Below, one piece after another: positions 52,379 to 54,510 of a stretch of DNA of 54,510 nucleotides (position 1 is its first letter; each line of letters starts with the position of its first letter). Source of the stretch: a virus; the IMG/VR virus record IMGVR_UViG_3300036770_001615, positions 1 through 54,510 of that record; one strand, written 5' to 3'. The notes beneath the pieces were generated by a model that did not search any database, was not told the DNA's origin, and saw only the letters and a program-made list of their open reading frames with translations. Position numbers and translations under genes: made by a program.

Positions 52379-53268
52379 TAGATAAGGGTAACTTTTGAAA
52401 CAAATTGTCGTTTTCTTATTTCGGTAACTGGATCAAATGGTCTGGGTATAAGATCGGCTAATGGTATATTACCTGGTCTATTATAGGGGTGAGATAATGG
52501 TAATCCTCTTGAATCAAAAAACTCTTTGTTTGATTCATAATAAGATTTGATTTTCATTCTGTTATTTTTCCAAGTATCTCTATGTGTTTCAAAGAATCTT
52601 ATTACAAAGTCAGCGGTATAATGTCTAAAGGGTTTATATGCATCATCACCTATATATTGATCATTGTCAGTTGCTAAATCTTCAATAGTTTTACCAATCT
52701 CTACGTAGAGTAAGTAAATTGTTCCATATTCGTAGTAATCGCTGAAATGGTTATAATCTTCAGGTTCTAATGTATCATTACGATTCATGCCAAACCATGT
52801 TACAATATGTCTAGGCATTATCTTTCTACCTGATCCTTCTACGAAAGATTCACAACGATGAACTTCTATGTTTAATTGTGCTAATGCTTTTTGAACATAT
52901 TCAGGAGCACCAATATAAAAATCATGAGGTTGATCAATTAAACCATGATATACTTCAAATATATGATGTAGATAGTTTAACGTATCCTGATCAATAGGAT
53001 CACTAACCCTTCTTTTGACTATATGTTGATAATCATCAATTATTTCACAACATCTATTGATTGCTTGTATAGCCTTTTTCTTTTCACTCTCATAATCATT
53101 AAACCCATAGAATCTATCAGGCTGATCTATGTTATATTTCTCTATGCACGTGGCAACTTTATTAGCCCATTTTTGTGCTATGTTAGTAGTTCTAATTTTA
53201 TATTTTAGAACTAGAGGTTCTATATTGGTATGGGGGTTGGTATATTCTATGTGTATTTCTTTATACAT
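52378..53268 (-). CDS. Conserved phage protein of unknown function (296 aa)
   Basis: Helical protein with many Tyr/His/Asp: RFYGFNDYESEKKKAIQAIN, YLHHIFEVYHGLIDQPHDFY, IYLLYVEIGKTIEDLATDND and PFRHYTADFVIRFFETHRDT. The last blocks resemble a family I recall in large marine and freshwater phages; function unknown. The His/Asp-rich centre could bind metal. A TATATA-like box lies just before the ATG. Confidence 0.6.
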   Translation of the reverse strand: MYKEIHIEYTNPHTNIEPLVLKYKIRTTNIAQKWANKVATCIEKYNIDQPDRFYGFNDYESEKKKAIQAINRCCEIIDDYQHIVKRRVSDPIDQDTLNYLHHIFEVYHGLIDQPHDFYIGAPEYVQKALAQLNIEVHRCESFVEGSGRKIMPRHIVTWFGMNRNDTLEPEDYNHFSDYYEYGTIYLLYVEIGKTIEDLATDNDQYIGDDAYKPFRHYTADFVIRFFETHRDTWKNNRMKIKSYYESNKEFFDSRGLPLSHPYNRPGNIPLADLIPRPFDPVTEIRKRQFVSKVTLI

Positions 53269-53290
53269 AGAAATATATAGTGCCTAATTG

Positions 53291-54510
53291 TTATTTGCGC
53301 TTTTTTCTACCAACCTTTAGGTGATCGGTACCTAAATGTTTATTAAAGAAATCCATCGTAGAAGATTTAGGTTCAGTGATTGCCTTAGCAGCCTTCTCTA
53401 AACCTTTTCTATCTGATATAGGACCTAAACTTGGCTTCTCTGCGCCGCCCAATGACTCGTCTGGTTTTGGTAATTCAGTCTTTGGATTCTCATTAGATAG
53501 TTTGAAACTGAAGCCACCCTTAGTTGGGTCTGTTGCGCCACTCTTACTTTCAAGTGTGATCTTACCTTCAAGTTTTGCAGGCCATTGTGTAGCAAAACTC
53601 ATAACACCTGTTTTCTTATCTAAGTCAGCATATTGCTGTACAAAGTTCATATCAAGTATGTTCAATACAACTTTTTGGAAGCCCGGTATAGCCTGCTTTT
53701 CGTTAACGGCTAACATAACTGCTTCTTTAACAACATATACTAACTTACCACCGTCGCTTGCACCCTTGCGTGATTTGACTTTGTTAGTCAACGAATCGTA
53801 TTGTGGTAATGGAATTGGTTTACCCTTTTTATATGCATCAATACTATCAGTAACTTCACGCACTACACTAGCAGGCCATGGTAAAAACTCTTTAAATTCA
53901 TCTGGTATTGCATCAGGTACATATTGATTAATCAAGTTCATCGCTTGAAATACCTGACTAACTGTGCGTGGGCTTGGCAACGGATACTTAGGTGGTATAC
54001 CCTTTTTCTTATCACCCGGATCCGCTAAGTCGATGAATGCTACTGCTACTTTATAATCTGGATTATTTCTAATCTCTTCAGGAATCTTTAATCCACTAAC
54101 GCTTGGTGGAGCACCTCCACCACTGCCTTTACTTGATATGTTTACTTTGTGGTTTGTTTTATCGTTACTAATATTAGCAAAACTATCTGCTAGTTGACTG
54201 TTACTTTCTGCTGGAAAGTATAGTGTTAAATCCATTGGATCAGCACCTAACCACTCAGTAAAACCTTGCTTACGTGGGAAACGTGAACGCCCCATGACCA
54301 TGGCCAATACGCCTAAGTATTCACCTGCATAGTCTAATATACTCTTACCTATACTAGTCTTAACATACTGTTTAGGTATAACTGCAGGTTGCCCTGCCAT
54401 TATCTGCTGAGCCATTTGTATGACAACCTGACCATACTCTGTAGATTGTAGTGTAGGGTTATTGATGATTTCATCACCGAGTTCACTAGCAGGTATATCT
54501 TTATCAGTGA
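53291..54510 (-). CDS. Large phage protein, 5' partial at the right edge
   Basis: The frame is open to the window end, so the true start lies beyond 54510 and the Met at 54415 is only internal. Visible part: QYVKTSIGKSILDYAGEYLG, ADPMDLTLYFPAESNSQLAD, a Gly-rich linker, several alpha/beta blocks, and a basic C-terminus (KVGRKKRK). There is no enzyme motif I recognise. The length (more than 400 residues) and position suggest a virion or replication-associated protein, but neither is shown. Confidence 0.6.
   Translation of the reverse strand, partial: TDKDIPASELGDEIINNPTLQSTEYGQVVIQMAQQIMAGQPAVIPKQYVKTSIGKSILDYAGEYLGVLAMVMGRSRFPRKQGFTEWLGADPMDLTLYFPAESNSQLADSFANISNDKTNHKVNISSKGSGGGAPPSVSGLKIPEEIRNNPDYKVAVAFIDLADPGDKKKGIPPKYPLPSPRTVSQVFQAMNLINQYVPDAIPDEFKEFLPWPASVVREVTDSIDAYKKGKPIPLPQYDSLTNKVKSRKGASDGGKLVYVVKEAVMLAVNEKQAIPGFQKVVLNILDMNFVQQYADLDKKTGVMSFATQWPAKLEGKITLESKSGATDPTKGGFSFKLSNENPKTELPKPDESLGGAEKPSLGPISDRKGLEKAAKAITEPKSSTMDFFNKHLGTDHLKVGRKKRK

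Overview
The window looks like part of a large, AT-rich, lytic T4-like (myovirus-type) phage genome, probably from fresh water. The phage call rests on densely packed small genes joined by ATGA/TGATG stop-start overlaps, 30 tRNA genes, repeat-built tail-fibre-like proteins, T4-type late promoter boxes ([T/G/A]ATAAATA) and many small families known mainly from phages. A betaproteobacterial host is an inference: two rrn-like leaders carry a boxB hairpin followed by a GTTCTTTAAAAA boxA, a form I associate with betaproteobacterial rRNA operons, and the HNH protein resembles Burkholderiales homologues.

Positions 1-11.4 kb (+) form a tRNA/ncRNA region. Its 30 tRNAs all have an encoded CCA and together serve all 20 amino acids; one is an initiator-type tRNA with a C1:A72 mismatch. 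Between them lie short protein genes (tyrosine phosphatase, HNH nuclease, secreted EF-hand protein, dioxygenases, GNAT, microproteins) and several structured non-coding RNAs. Three of these are closed by 20-24 bp helices that include the CCA of the tRNA in front. A fourth region of about 1.4 kb (7648-9130) has many GNRA-capped hairpins and an internal tRNA-like arm, and resembles the GOLLD class of giant phage RNAs. The rrn-like boxB/boxA leader precedes that RNA and a Leu-tRNA/ncRNA unit.

Positions 11.4-18.5 kb hold enzymes on both strands: methyltransferase, GDPD-like protein, GNAT, several 2OG-Fe(II)/Asn-hydroxylase-like proteins, a subtilisin-like protease, a metallophosphoesterase-like protein with eroded metal motifs, and a PP-loop amidotransferase-like protein. 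Positions 18.5-25.4 kb (+) hold small early-type genes, many behind their own near-identical sigma70 promoter. A strong terminator at 25417-25445 separates these from the minus strand.

Positions 25.4-54.5 kb are almost all minus strand. In the order of the window: three repetitive tail-fibre-like proteins; an A-type Fe-S carrier, Fe/Mn superoxide dismutase and two SGNH-hydrolase-like proteins; translation factor IF-1 and an AbrB-like protein; a block of dioxygenases, a HAD nucleotidase, an amidinotransferase and a GNAT; dCMP deaminase, 7Fe ferredoxin and a MazG-like protein; metallophosphoesterase, PsiE, a GGQ release-factor-like protein, WGR and L7/L12-like proteins and more early-type genes with stamped promoters; then radical SAM, ClpP and a partial conserved phage protein at the right edge.

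Three themes stand out. The first is translation takeover: full tRNA set, initiator tRNA, IF-1, GGQ protein and L7/L12-like domain. The second is Fe(II) and redox chemistry: about eleven dioxygenase-like proteins beside an Fe-S carrier, ferredoxin, SOD and radical SAM. The third is an unusual expression layout, in which late boxes sit exactly 4-5 nt before the start codon of about nine genes, predicting leaderless late mRNAs.
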